A stretch of 11,994 nucleotides of DNA, taken from positions 1 through 11,994 of the forward strand of contig JALXCH010000542.1 in the NCBI GenBank assembly GCA_026991005.1. Reading direction: 5' to 3'. The translations under genes and the position numbers were made by a program. This document shows positions 1-7,795 of this stretch, piece by piece; the stretch's first letter is position 1, and every line of letters begins with the position of its first letter. Under the pieces are notes generated by a model. That model worked only from the letters and a program-made list of their open reading frames with translations, ran no database searches and was not told the origin of the DNA. Source of the DNA: Calditrichia bacterium. Lineage in GTDB: Bacteria; Calditrichota; Calditrichia; RBG-13-44-9.

Positions 1-2
1 TC

Positions 3-215
3 ATCAATTTACCGGCGCACTGCCAGATTAAAATCTATACCCTGGCAGGAGATCTGGTAGCAACCTTAACCCACAACGACCCCCAGCTGGGATTTGAGGA
101 TTGGAATTTAACCTCTTCTGTGGGGCAAGCCGTTTCCAGCGGTATTTACCTGTTTACCGTGGAAGATTTGAATACCGGAGAGGTGCAGGTGGGGAAATTT
201 GTGATTATTAAATAA
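3..215 (+). CDS. C-terminal sorting domain of a secreted protein (5' partial)
   Basis: The reading frame is open from the window edge to a TAA at 213-215 and gives about 70 residues, so only the C-terminus is visible. It reads as a compact Ig-like/beta-sandwich tail: INLPAHCQIKIYTLAGDLV, then a GFEDWNL turn, then SSGIYLFTVED and a final GKFVIIK. This pattern (LP..C.IKIYTL.GDLV, W.L, SG.Y, GKF.I.K) is typical of C-terminal sorting domains in FCB-group bacteria, which direct proteins through type IX-like secretion. The catalytic or binding part lies upstream of the window, so the function is unknown. The PorV-like gene starts 45 bp after the stop, or 9 bp after it if the alternative start is used, so the two are probably co-transcribed. 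The family call for the tail is good; nothing can be said about the rest. Confidence 0.8.
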   Translation: MNLPAHCQIKIYTLAGDLVATLTHNDPQLGFEDWNLTSSVGQAVSSGIYLFTVEDLNTGEVQVGKFVIIK

Positions 216-259
216 AGAGCAGGATGAAATTAAAAACGGAAAATGCGCAGGGTTTGACT

Positions 260-1177
260 ATGAGGGTTCAATATCTGGTGTTATTATTGGTGCCGGTACT
301 ATTGTGGGCGCAATATCAGCGTCCCGGGAGTACCGATGCCCAGTTTTTAAAAATTGACGTCAGTCCCCGTGCGGCAGCCATGGGAGGCGCGCTGATTTCG
401 GATACCCGGGGAGCCGAAGCCGCCTATTACAATCCCGCGGCGCTGGCACGCATCCCCAATATGGACGCTGTATTTACCCATACCAGCTGGTTTGCCGGAA
501 TTAACCATGAATTTGCTGCGGTGGCGAAAACCTTCGGCTTGCTGGGGACGATTGGATTATCAGCGACCGCCCTCTACACCGATGAGATGGAGGTGCGCAC
601 ACCGCTTCAGCCCGACGGTACCGGCGAAACGTTTTACGCGGGAAACTATCGCTTTACCCTCTCTTACGCCCGCTACCTGACCGACCATGTCACCCTGGGC
701 GCCAATTTTAGCTATATTGCCATGAAGCTGTACCATAATTTTTCCGCCGATGCGGTAGCGGTGGATATCGCCGTTCTCTATGCCACTCATTTCCGGGGAT
801 TTCGTTTTGGGATGAAGATTGCCAATTTCGGTTCCGAAGTAAAATATGTCAACGAGTCGTATCCGCTGCCCACGAACTTTCAGTTTGGACTTTCCATTCA
901 TGCGCTGAAAACCGAGAACTACACGGTGCTGGCCAGCTTCGGCGCCATAAAACCGAACGATGGTCAGCCTCTGGGGCTGCTGGGAATGGAAATGAACTGG
1001 CGGGAAGTCATCTTCCTGCGCGCTGGCTATCATTTGAATCACGAAGTCATTCGCTATTCATTCGGGGGAGGTCTGCACTGGAAAGTCTCTGAATATTTGC
1101 TTCGATTCGACTATTCTTACAACGATTACAGCCTGCTGGGAGGAACCCATCGCTTCGGAATTGGATTTGGATTTTGA
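260..1177 (+). CDS. PorV/PorQ-like outer-membrane beta-barrel protein
   Basis: Exported protein of 305 residues with signal peptide MRVQYLVLLLVPVLLWAQ, followed directly by a segment with SPRAAAMGGA and AAYYNPAALA. This resembles the PorV/PorQ (UPF0164) family signature (AARMGG... YNPAGLA). The rest alternates short hydrophobic and polar stretches with many aromatics and ends in GGTHRFGIGFGF, as expected for an outer-membrane barrel closing with an aromatic residue. In type IX secretion PorV is the outer-membrane shuttle that binds cargo C-terminal domains; some family members have other, poorly known outer-membrane roles. Its neighbours on both sides carry such C-terminal domains, which supports a link to secretion. 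I chose ATG 260 because GCAGGG lies 7 bases upstream and the signal peptide is clean. ATG 224 would add 12 residues (317 aa) and is the alternative. Family fairly sure; precise role inferred. Confidence 0.8.
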   Translation: MRVQYLVLLLVPVLLWAQYQRPGSTDAQFLKIDVSPRAAAMGGALISDTRGAEAAYYNPAALARIPNMDAVFTHTSWFAGINHEFAAVAKTFGLLGTIGLSATALYTDEMEVRTPLQPDGTGETFYAGNYRFTLSYARYLTDHVTLGANFSYIAMKLYHNFSADAVAVDIAVLYATHFRGFRFGMKIANFGSEVKYVNESYPLPTNFQFGLSIHALKTENYTVLASFGAIKPNDGQPLGLLGMEMNWREVIFLRAGYHLNHEVIRYSFGGGLHWKVSEYLLRFDYSYNDYSLLGGTHRFGIGFGF

Positions 1178-1222
1178 TGGGGAAAAGAGGAGCGGGTAAA
1201 TAGAACTTAGGTGGAACAGGGC

Positions 1223-1231
1223 AGGGAGGGG
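1223..1231 (+). promoter_or_regulatory. Strong ribosome binding site deciding the start at 1241
   Basis: AGGGAGGGG lies nine bases before ATG 1241. A GTG at 1211 would extend the frame by ten residues, but that extension (EQGREGNFP) is encoded by this purine-rich site itself and adds nothing to the signal peptide. The ATG is therefore the better start. Confidence 0.65.
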
Positions 1232-1240
1232 AATTTCCCG

Positions 1241-4015
1241 ATGTTTTTTAAGATATTACGTGAGATTGGAAAAGTGTTGAGTGCTTTAACACAGAATAGA
1301 GAAAAATTTCGGTGGAGGTTACTGTGGAGCGTCCTTCTGGTTATTTCGAGCGGAGGTGCTTTTCTGTTTGCTCAATCCACTTCGGTTTATTTTAAAAATT
1401 TTGTGCGGCATTCCGAAGGTGATTTCTGCCAGCATCTTCCACCGCTCACTTCCTTTGTGGTTTATTTGAATGGAGACGAGAACCGAATTTTACTGGAAAA
1501 TGCTCCTCGCTGGGAACCCAATGCCGATCCCAACATCAATGGCATGGGAGTGTTTGGTGTGGAGCTGGGAAATTTTACTTCTCCCGGCTTGCAGGCGGGA
1601 GATACGGTGCACATTCGTTTTACCTGCCAGGTAACGCAGCAGCAGGGGATATTAACTGCGGTGGTCAGCGGAATTCCCTGGTATTACTTCCCCACCACAC
1701 TCACCCTTATGCCGACCAATTTCCCTCCACCGCCTTCCGATGTTCTCCTGGAATTTACTCCGGATGGTTTTCGCAAAATAACCTGGAATCCGCAGAATAA
1801 TGTAACATACAGCGTTTACCGACACCTCCTGCACGATACGGTAGCGCTGGGACAACCCCGCAGGCTGTATTACAGAATTGCCTCGGGAATCGCCAGCGGT
1901 ACCTGTATCGATAGTAGTGGCTCCCACCGGGCGCATGGGTACATCGTTCTTCCTGTGCGCTCGGGAGTTTATGGACCCCATTCCCAGGAGGTAAAGGATT
2001 ACCCTCCGGCACCGGTAGAGGTGAATGCCGCCGTTGCCTCCACCCAGCCGCTAACGGTTGCCGTGACGTATCATTTCCCCGGAGATACCACGGGAATGCA
2101 ATTCCGCATCTATCGGGATACCACCGCCGCCGTGCCTCTGGATTCCCTGCATCGGGTGGGGAGCGTGGCGGGATTGGCATTTCTGGATTCCTCGGTGGTG
2201 CTGGGGCGGATTTACTACTACCGGGTGGCAGCAGTGAATTCGTTTGGGGTGGAAGGACTCTGGAGTTCGGTGGCTCGAGTGGTAGCCGAACCGTTTGCCG
2301 GGGGAAAACCCGACCTGGATGTGCTTTACATTTCCCGTTCTCCCCGATATCCTCGCTTTCAGGTGGCGTACGATCCCCCGGGGTACAATCCTCATCTGCA
2401 ACCGGGGACGCAGTTTCTTCAGCATTATCCCCTGAATGGAGAAAATTTGAAATACACGGCGGTTATTCGCAATAGCGGTGGTGGTGCCAGTGGGGGATTT
2501 ACCGTGGAGTGGTGGGTGGATTCCACCCGCATCCAGACGCAGCATTTCTCCGAACTGTTTCCCGGGCAGAAGGTTATTTCCCGCTTTACCTGGCCTTACG
2601 ACAGTTTGCATCCCAATATGATTGAATGTCGTGCCGTCGCGGATTCCTCCATTACCGAAGTCACCGAAAGCAACAACCAAATTGCCATTCGCAGCAACGG
2701 GTTGAGTTTTCATTTTTACGTGGAAGACAGTTTGCGGCATCTCTTCGAAACCCACGAGAATTCCTGGGGTTCTTACAGCTTCGAAGACTGGGCGCAGTTC
2801 GAGTTACAGAAGATGCGGCAGTTTTTCCGGCAGGCAGTGTATCCCACCACCACCTCGCAGGGGGTAACCGAGTTTGTGTTTCTGGATACGGTAACTTACC
2901 ATCCCAATGGGACTCTTCCCGCTTATGGGACCCATGCACTGCCATCGGAATTATGGGATGGGCAGTGGGGCTTTTTAGGAGATGAGGCCTCGTTGAATTA
3001 TTTCCAGAATATCGTATTGAACCAGAATAACGGGGTGGATTGGGCGTTGTTGCACGAGTTGGGTCACCAACTGGGGCTTATCGACTTGTACAACATGGAT
3101 GTGCAGGAAAGTGAACTGCAGGTGATCGAACCCCGCACCGGTCAGAAACCGCCGCTTACCCCCGTTGCCTGGGATGTGTTGCACTATTGCAGTCGGCACA
3201 ATTACCTGATGCACAGCAATTTTCAGGCGGGATTTTCCGATCACTCCGCCGGCGCCCTGCAGCGCAACTGCGGCAAACGGCGGGGATTTTTCGGGGAGTA
3301 TCTGGCGGATGTTCCTGCGGAGAATAGCCTGCTCCTCCGCAACAGCAGCGGAAAACCGGTACGCAATGCGGAAATCCGGGTGTACCAGATGCAGGATAAC
3401 ATCATTCCCAACACGGTTAAATTTAGCGGTGCAACCGATGCGGAAGGGCGGTATGTGTTCCCCCATGTTACGGATACTTCCTATTTTGGCGGGATTTCGG
3501 TAAACCATCCTTTTTCTTCCAATTTCAGCCAGAACCCGCATGTAGTGGGAACCAATGCCGTGCTTTTTGTGCGGCTGGCAAAAGGGGACAGTGTGGGCTA
3601 CGGGTTCATCGATATTTGCGATTTCAATGTGGCATACTGGTCTGGCGATTCGCTTTCCGCTACCTACGTGCTTCCCGTAACCCAATGGTTTCAAATTCCT
3701 CCCGGTGCAATCGAGCAATCCGAAGCGGAAGTCCCTGTACGAACCGAGCTCATCGGGAGCTTCCCCAATCCCTTCAATCCCCGCACATGGATTGTTTTTG
3801 GGTTGCATGAAAAGAGTCCGGTACATCTGGAAATTTACAATATTGCCGGAGAGCGGGTGCGGGTTCTGGCTCACCGGGTGTTTTTACCGGGACGTTACCG
3901 AATACGCTGGAACGGCACAAACGATGCGGGTGTTTCCCTGCCCAGCGGTGTGTATTTTGCGCGATTGAAAACAGACCATTACCAGAAAGCGCTGAAATTA
4001 ATTCTTCTTAAATAA
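1241..4015 (+). CDS. Secreted multidomain protein with metzincin-like zinc metalloprotease domain and sorting tail
   Basis: Protein of 924 residues. The signal peptide has a long N-region and a hydrophobic core near 29-43, ending FLFAQ. Domains in order: a Cys-paired module shared with two other genes here (about 47-156; C63, C129); two fibronectin-III-like domains (about 165-250 and 257-350); a CARDB-like domain (about 355-500, with TEVTESNNQ); and a peptidase-like region. That region carries HELGHQLGLID (605-615), matching HExxHxxGxxD: H605 and H609 as zinc ligands, E606 as base, D615 as a possible third ligand. A later YLMHS (M657) could be the metzincin Met-turn. A carboxypeptidase-regulatory-like beta domain (about 695-760, GKPVRNAEIRVYQ and TDAEGRYVFP) follows, then a FlgD-Ig-like sorting tail from FPNPFNP (841) to the end. 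Probably a surface or secreted protease; substrate unknown. The zinc motif is clear, the subfamily is not. Confidence 0.8.
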   Translation: MFFKILREIGKVLSALTQNREKFRWRLLWSVLLVISSGGAFLFAQSTSVYFKNFVRHSEGDFCQHLPPLTSFVVYLNGDENRILLENAPRWEPNADPNINGMGVFGVELGNFTSPGLQAGDTVHIRFTCQVTQQQGILTAVVSGIPWYYFPTTLTLMPTNFPPPPSDVLLEFTPDGFRKITWNPQNNVTYSVYRHLLHDTVALGQPRRLYYRIASGIASGTCIDSSGSHRAHGYIVLPVRSGVYGPHSQEVKDYPPAPVEVNAAVASTQPLTVAVTYHFPGDTTGMQFRIYRDTTAAVPLDSLHRVGSVAGLAFLDSSVVLGRIYYYRVAAVNSFGVEGLWSSVARVVAEPFAGGKPDLDVLYISRSPRYPRFQVAYDPPGYNPHLQPGTQFLQHYPLNGENLKYTAVIRNSGGGASGGFTVEWWVDSTRIQTQHFSELFPGQKVISRFTWPYDSLHPNMIECRAVADSSITEVTESNNQIAIRSNGLSFHFYVEDSLRHLFETHENSWGSYSFEDWAQFELQKMRQFFRQAVYPTTTSQGVTEFVFLDTVTYHPNGTLPAYGTHALPSELWDGQWGFLGDEASLNYFQNIVLNQNNGVDWALLHELGHQLGLIDLYNMDVQESELQVIEPRTGQKPPLTPVAWDVLHYCSRHNYLMHSNFQAGFSDHSAGALQRNCGKRRGFFGEYLADVPAENSLLLRNSSGKPVRNAEIRVYQMQDNIIPNTVKFSGATDAEGRYVFPHVTDTSYFGGISVNHPFSSNFSQNPHVVGTNAVLFVRLAKGDSVGYGFIDICDFNVAYWSGDSLSATYVLPVTQWFQIPPGAIEQSEAEVPVRTELIGSFPNPFNPRTWIVFGLHEKSPVHLEIYNIAGERVRVLAHRVFLPGRYRIRWNGTNDAGVSLPSGVYFARLKTDHYQKALKLILLK
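1379..1708 (+). other. Shared Cys-paired module, copy 1
   Basis: This segment encodes residues about 47-156 of the metalloprotease-like protein. Key residues are C63, LNGD (76-79), RIL (82-84), APRW (88-91), DPNI (96-99), FGVELGNF (105-112), GD (120-121) and FTC (127-129). It follows the signal peptide directly and a fibronectin-III-like domain comes next. Equivalent segments lie at 4645-4983 and 9499-9825. I do not recognise it as a named family. Confidence 0.75.
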
Positions 4016-4371
4016 ACGGAAGATGATAAATGAAAAGTGAATCTGTGTTCAAATGTAACAATAGCTCTTTCGCAGCAATTCTGGAATTCACAGAATGGTG
4101 CGAAAAAATTCAATAAAAGAGGCAAGGTTGGTGTTGAACTGCATCCATTGGGTATTTCGCGTATGAGCCAAATTTTCTCGAATGAGATTTTTCCTATTAC
4201 TAAAGCGAGAGAGATGCTTCGCCCTGCTTCGCGCAAGACTCAAAAGGAGGGCAGGATGCTGGCATTGATAGGCAAAGAGAAAAGCAATTTCTTATTTTAT
4301 GGGCACATGAGTTTTTTCAAACAAAATTAAAAAAGGAATGGCAGTGGTTTAAACCATTACCAGGTGAAAAA
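4016..4371. other. Gene-free gap with two small dyads
   Basis: This 356-bp interval separates the two peptidase genes. It contains a 97-codon frame opening at GTG 4037 and an 85-codon frame on the other strand. Neither has a convincing ribosome site, a recognisable motif or a codon pattern like the neighbours, so I do not call a gene. Two dyads are visible: ATTCTG (4078-4083) with CAGAAT (4091-4096), enclosed by CGCA (4071-4074) and TGCG (4099-4102), and the 12-bp palindrome TGGTTTAAACCA (4345-4356) just before the next ribosome site. The palindrome could be an operator or part of a leader; this is speculative. No T-rich terminator follows either dyad. Confidence 0.5.
4362..4366 (+). promoter_or_regulatory. 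Ribosome binding site of the gingipain-like gene
   Basis: AGGTG sits five bases before ATG 4372, with an A-rich spacer. It supports this start, which gives a clean signal peptide. Confidence 0.5.
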
Positions 4372-6693
4372 ATGAGGGGTAAGATCGGTTGTAGGACATC
4401 ATTTTTAAAAGGAACGTTGCTGGGTTTGCTGGTGCTGATGTTGGGAGGATTACTTCACTCGGGTTGGGGGCAATCGTCCTTTCCGGTGCGTACCCGATGG
4501 GTGTCTCCCACCAACCAGAAACCGTTAAGCTTTCGGGAATGGAAAGCCCGCTGGGAAGCCCGGTCCCATCCGGTGGGAGGAGAAGTGGTTTACCGCTCTC
4601 CGGGATTGGTGACGACCCACCGTGACTCTTTTACCTTCGGACAGGATTATCTTTACTACAAAGCGTTTGTTATGCACCAGAATATGACCCTTTGCGAGGA
4701 CCTGCCGCCTACGGCTTCCTTCATTGTAATGCTCAATGGAGACGATAGCCGCATTTTAACGGAGGAAGCACCGCGCTGGTCGTTTGGTGATCCCAATATT
4801 AGCGGATTGGGCTGGTTCGGGGTTGAATTGGGAAATTTTAATAATCCCGCGGTTGCTGTTCACGATTCTTTTACCTTTGTGTTTACCTGCTACAACGAAC
4901 AGATAGGATACGAGCAGGGTACCCTCACCGATTCGGTACAGGCTATTCCTCTACCTCCGGCTTTTCCTCAAACTCTATATTTACAGGGAGGGAATATCCC
5001 CTTACCACCGAAGAACATCCGTCTTTCCCGGCAGAACGGCGCGATTCGCCTGTGCTGGAAGCAGGAGCCCGGTTACAGCTATTTAATTTACCGCCGCAAT
5101 TTGAATGACACCCTGGCGCTGCATTTCCCCCGGGGACAGTTTGAAAAAATTGCCGAGAATGTGGTGGATTCGGTGTATTGGGATACTTCCATCGACACCA
5201 CCCAGATTTACGGTTATATTTTGTTCAGCAAGAGGCTGGGAAGCGGCGAGGTAAGCGGGCATTCTCCGGAAGTCCGGGAAGAGGTACAGCTCCCTGAAGT
5301 GCGGGCGATATTGGTGCAGCCTACCCTGTATTCCGGAATTGCCAGTCGGGTGCAGGAACTAGTGACGGATTGGGAGTCAGAAGGTGCCCAGGTGGTGGTG
5401 TACAGCATGCAGTTTGCCTCGCCGACCGCCCTGCGCGATACTCTGCGGCACATTCCGGGACTTACCGGGGCGTTGCTCATCGGGGATTTCCCCGTACCCT
5501 GGTATCAGGTGTGCGACGATAGCGGGCAGCATTATCAGGAATTCCCCTGTGATTTGTTTTTTATGGACCTGGACGGTATCTGGCAGGATAATTACCATTA
5601 TGTTACCAATGTGGGAATGGTTCCCGGAGGTGATGGAATTTACGATACACACACTGCCAATTTCCCTCGCCAGAGTGAGAAGCCCGAGATTGTAGTGGGG
5701 CGGATTACGCCCACGCCAGGTATGGGTCCGGCAGAAGAGGTAATTAATTTCTACCTGGAAAAACTGCACCAGTATCGCTACGACCTCGGTGGTATTCGAC
5801 AGAATTTTCGAGCTCTGGCTTTTCCCGATGACGACTGGCACGAATGGGGCGACATGCTGGCTTACAATTACATCAATCAGGTGTATCCGGAAGTGATTTC
5901 CATTTCCAACCAGAATCAGACCACGGCCAGTAACTACGAAGCCCGGCTGGATGATCATTTCAGCTTGATCCACGTGTGGGTGCATTCCTGGCCCCAGGGA
6001 CATTCCTTTAAAATTAACAACGGAACCGCCTGGGATCCTTTTTATAACTATCAGATTCTCCCTGCAAATACCAATGCTAATTTCTTTCAACTGTTTGCCT
6101 GCGGAAATTGTCGTTACGTAGAGGATTTGAATTGTGGCGCCATTTACACTTTGCAAACTGTGGCAGGAATTAATGCCATCGGAACCACCCATAGCGGGGG
6201 AATGCTGCATTACGATTATTTTTACCAGCAATTGGCGCAGGGAATGGCGTTTGGGGAAGCGTTTTTGCGTACATTTCAGTTCGTGGGGAAATACGGTTTT
6301 TCTTCGGATATAAAAGGCTGGTACTATGGGCTCACTTTCTTAGGGGATCCCTTTGTGGTTCCCGAAGCACCCGGCGCCACTCCCATTGTGCTAAAAGAAC
6401 CTCTCCATCTTTCTCCTGATTTTCGACTGGTGAATTATCCCAATCCCTTTAATAATGGTACCCAGATTGAGTTTACTGTTTCAGGGACAGGCAAAATTGT
6501 TTTGCAAATCTACAATCTTTTGGGGCGGGAAGTTCGTTCTCTTCATTTTACCGGGTATTCTCCGGATAAAATCCGCTGGTATTGGGATGGGACGGATGCC
6601 CACGGAAATCCCGTAGCGGGGGGTGTGTACTGGTGTGTTTTAAAATCCGGAGGTAAAGTACAAGCGGCGCAAAAAATGGTGTATCTTAAGTAA
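4372..6693 (+). CDS. Secreted gingipain-like (C25/clan CD) cysteine peptidase with sorting tail
   Basis: Protein of 773 residues with a signal peptide (hydrophobic core about 14-29, ending GWGQS). After a linker come the Cys-paired module shared with two other genes (about 92-204; C108, C173), a fibronectin-III-like domain (about 211-304) and a catalytic region (about 308-680). The last has an alternating alpha/beta look: RAILVQP, GAQVVVYSM, ALLIGDFPVPWY (368-378), EIVVGRITP. Clan CD peptidases have a His after one hydrophobic strand and a Cys after the next. Here LIHVWVHSWPQGHSF gives H538 and NFFQLFACGNC gives C577, with C580 nearby. GDFPVPW and VGRI also resemble C25 proteins. A FlgD-Ig-like sorting tail runs from YPNPFNN (689) to the end. 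Probable role: surface-bound or secreted proteolysis. The usual His-Gly is His-Ser here, so activity and specificity need proof. The stop overlaps the next start by one base, indicating an operon. Confidence 0.8.
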   Translation: MRGKIGCRTSFLKGTLLGLLVLMLGGLLHSGWGQSSFPVRTRWVSPTNQKPLSFREWKARWEARSHPVGGEVVYRSPGLVTTHRDSFTFGQDYLYYKAFVMHQNMTLCEDLPPTASFIVMLNGDDSRILTEEAPRWSFGDPNISGLGWFGVELGNFNNPAVAVHDSFTFVFTCYNEQIGYEQGTLTDSVQAIPLPPAFPQTLYLQGGNIPLPPKNIRLSRQNGAIRLCWKQEPGYSYLIYRRNLNDTLALHFPRGQFEKIAENVVDSVYWDTSIDTTQIYGYILFSKRLGSGEVSGHSPEVREEVQLPEVRAILVQPTLYSGIASRVQELVTDWESEGAQVVVYSMQFASPTALRDTLRHIPGLTGALLIGDFPVPWYQVCDDSGQHYQEFPCDLFFMDLDGIWQDNYHYVTNVGMVPGGDGIYDTHTANFPRQSEKPEIVVGRITPTPGMGPAEEVINFYLEKLHQYRYDLGGIRQNFRALAFPDDDWHEWGDMLAYNYINQVYPEVISISNQNQTTASNYEARLDDHFSLIHVWVHSWPQGHSFKINNGTAWDPFYNYQILPANTNANFFQLFACGNCRYVEDLNCGAIYTLQTVAGINAIGTTHSGGMLHYDYFYQQLAQGMAFGEAFLRTFQFVGKYGFSSDIKGWYYGLTFLGDPFVVPEAPGATPIVLKEPLHLSPDFRLVNYPNPFNNGTQIEFTVSGTGKIVLQIYNLLGREVRSLHFTGYSPDKIRWYWDGTDAHGNPVAGGVYWCVLKSGGKVQAAQKMVYLK
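4645..4983 (+). other. Shared Cys-paired module, copy 2
   Basis: Residues about 92-204 of the gingipain-like protein. Key residues are C108, LNGDDSRIL (121-129), APRW (133-136), DPNISGLGWFGVELGNF (140-156), FTC (171-173) and GTLTD (183-187). It is clearly closer to copy 1 than to copy 3. A linker of about 55 residues separates it from the signal peptide, and a fibronectin-III-like domain follows it. Confidence 0.75.
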
Positions 6694-7421
6694 TGATGGG
6701 AAATAAATACTACATTGTTGCACTCTTTTTGTTGCTGGGCGGGATTTCTTCTTCGCTTCAAGCTCATGGTTATGTGTTTGCCAGATCCAATGAGGAAATG
6801 CGCGACAATATCAAAATTTTACTGGGACCGGCTCAAATGATTCTGGAGTATCAGGCGGTGTATCAGGGACAGATTGCTCCCCATGTGCGCTTGATGATGG
6901 ATAAGAATCAGGATAATTTTTTATTCCCGGATGAGGTGGAGCAGTTCGTAAGGTTTTTTGTTCAGGATTTCAACCGGCAGCACCGGGAACATTTTGTGGA
7001 GATAAATGGGCAGTTTGTCTCTTTTCATCTGGATTCCCTGGCGTTGCCGGGAATTGAAACGGACTCGCTTCTGGCGCCGCTCAAAGTGTTTGTACGGCTC
7101 CACATTGAAGGTTACAACCTCCCTGATGGGAAAAATTGGTTGCACATCGATCCCCGTTTCTTTTTCCTGATCGGGGATCACTTCATTCGGCTGGCAAAAC
7201 AGTACGTGGCGTTTACCGACGAGCAGGAAGCTAAAATCGGCCGGTATTTACAGATTGAGCTTTATGGGAGTCGTTCGCTTTGTTTTACCCGCACCTTTCC
7301 GGGACGTATTCGCCGGAACAAAAAATCGATTTACATTTACGGGGTGTTTTACGATCAGAACCTGAAGAAATTGCATCAGGAGCAGATTCCCTGGTTTCGG
7401 GTGGAGATGGTTAGGGAATAA
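6693..7421 (+). CDS. Small exported protein with one EF-hand-like calcium loop
   Basis: Protein of 242 residues. A signal peptide (hydrophobic core about 7-19) ends SLQA, and the mature protein would begin HGYVFARS. Residues 70-81 (DKNQDNFLFPDE) fit a 12-residue EF-hand loop: acidic or polar residues at positions 1, 3 and 5, a hydrophobic at 8, Glu at 12, with Asn replacing the usual Gly at position 6. No other catalytic motif is visible. Many bacteria encode an exported protein starting near a processed HPxG/HG end, with an EF-hand-like D.N.D segment, beside a NicO-type nickel/cobalt permease. The permease at 7806 makes that a plausible role, though this is inference. The start ATG lies in TAATGATG, sharing its A with the stop of the peptidase gene, so translation is probably coupled; ATG 6696 is an equal alternative. 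Role in metal handling uncertain; exported calcium binding is likely. Confidence 0.7.
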   Translation: MMGNKYYIVALFLLLGGISSSLQAHGYVFARSNEEMRDNIKILLGPAQMILEYQAVYQGQIAPHVRLMMDKNQDNFLFPDEVEQFVRFFVQDFNRQHREHFVEINGQFVSFHLDSLALPGIETDSLLAPLKVFVRLHIEGYNLPDGKNWLHIDPRFFFLIGDHFIRLAKQYVAFTDEQEAKIGRYLQIELYGSRSLCFTRTFPGRIRRNKKSIYIYGVFYDQNLKKLHQEQIPWFRVEMVRE

Positions 7422-7432
7422 AAAAGAGGACA

Positions 7433-7497
7433 TAGGGCATAAGGCATAAAGGGATAGGGTATATAGGGTATATAAAGTTTATAGGGTAGATAGGGGA
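7433..7497 (+). repeat. Purine-rich GGCATAA / TATAGGG tract
   Basis: Degenerate short-period repeat beginning just after the EF-hand gene. AGGGCATAAGGCATAA is followed by several TAGGGTATA-type units spaced about 10-12 bp. A related fragment (TAAGGCATAGGGCATAGAG) recurs at 7628-7646 inside the hairpin array. No coding function is apparent on either strand. Confidence 0.6.
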
Positions 7498-7517
7498 ATA
7501 TGTGTTTTTACTGAAAC

Positions 7518-7795
7518 TTAAACGTCCTTGTTTGCTTGCTGGATTGTTCCGACGAATTACGCAAACATCCCTGTTTGCTTGCGGGATTGAATCTTCCAAG
7601 ATTCAAAATCGCCCATGCTTTCAGGTATAAGGCATAGGGCATAGAGCATATCCCGCCTAATGCGCAAACATCCTTGTTTGCTTGCGGGATGATCCCGACT
7701 AAAACGCAAACATCCATGTTTGCTTTCGGGATTGAATCTTCCAAGATTCAAAATCGTCCACGATTTCAGGGCTGAAAGAAACACGATTTCAGGGC
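7518..7795. repeat. Hairpin-repeat array with a 145-bp-period duplication
   Basis: A unit of about 28 bp containing the dyad GCAAACA-TCCN-TGTTTGC and the tail TTGCGGGAT occurs four times, near 7518-7545 (degenerate), 7560-7588, 7663-7690 and 7705-7733. Copies 1 and 2 repeat as copies 3 and 4 at an offset of 145 bp. The following hairpin TTGAATCTTCCAAGATTCAA is at 7587-7606 and again at 7732-7751, also 145 bp apart. A third hairpin, AAATCGT-CC-ACGATTT (7751-7766), has a decayed counterpart near 7604-7619. CACGATTTCAGGGC then occurs twice (7759-7772, 7782-7795). The array fills the gap between the EF-hand gene and the NicO gene and ends where the latter's ribosome site begins. All hairpins carry CC at or near the centre, so they look like one family of intergenic palindromic units. 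Confidence 0.8.

Noticed and set aside
1211..1240. GTG start giving a 934-residue protein
   Set aside because: The extra ten codons are the ribosome binding site of ATG 1241 and no ribosome site precedes the GTG.
2975..3874. Long reverse-strand frame of 299 codons across the metalloprotease-like gene
   Set aside because: The forward frame carries the zinc motif, Met-turn and sorting tail; the reverse frame has none and is a codon-bias shadow.
4037..4330. Possible 97-residue gene starting at GTG in the gap between the peptidase genes
   Set aside because: Weak start, no recognisable motif, and composition unlike the neighbouring genes. The opposite strand is equally open there.
7518..7733. 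CRISPR array from four 28-bp repeats
   Set aside because: The gaps are about 14, 75 and 14 bp, the first pair of units recurs as the second pair at 145 bp, and the interior dyads resemble REP-type units. No cas gene is present.
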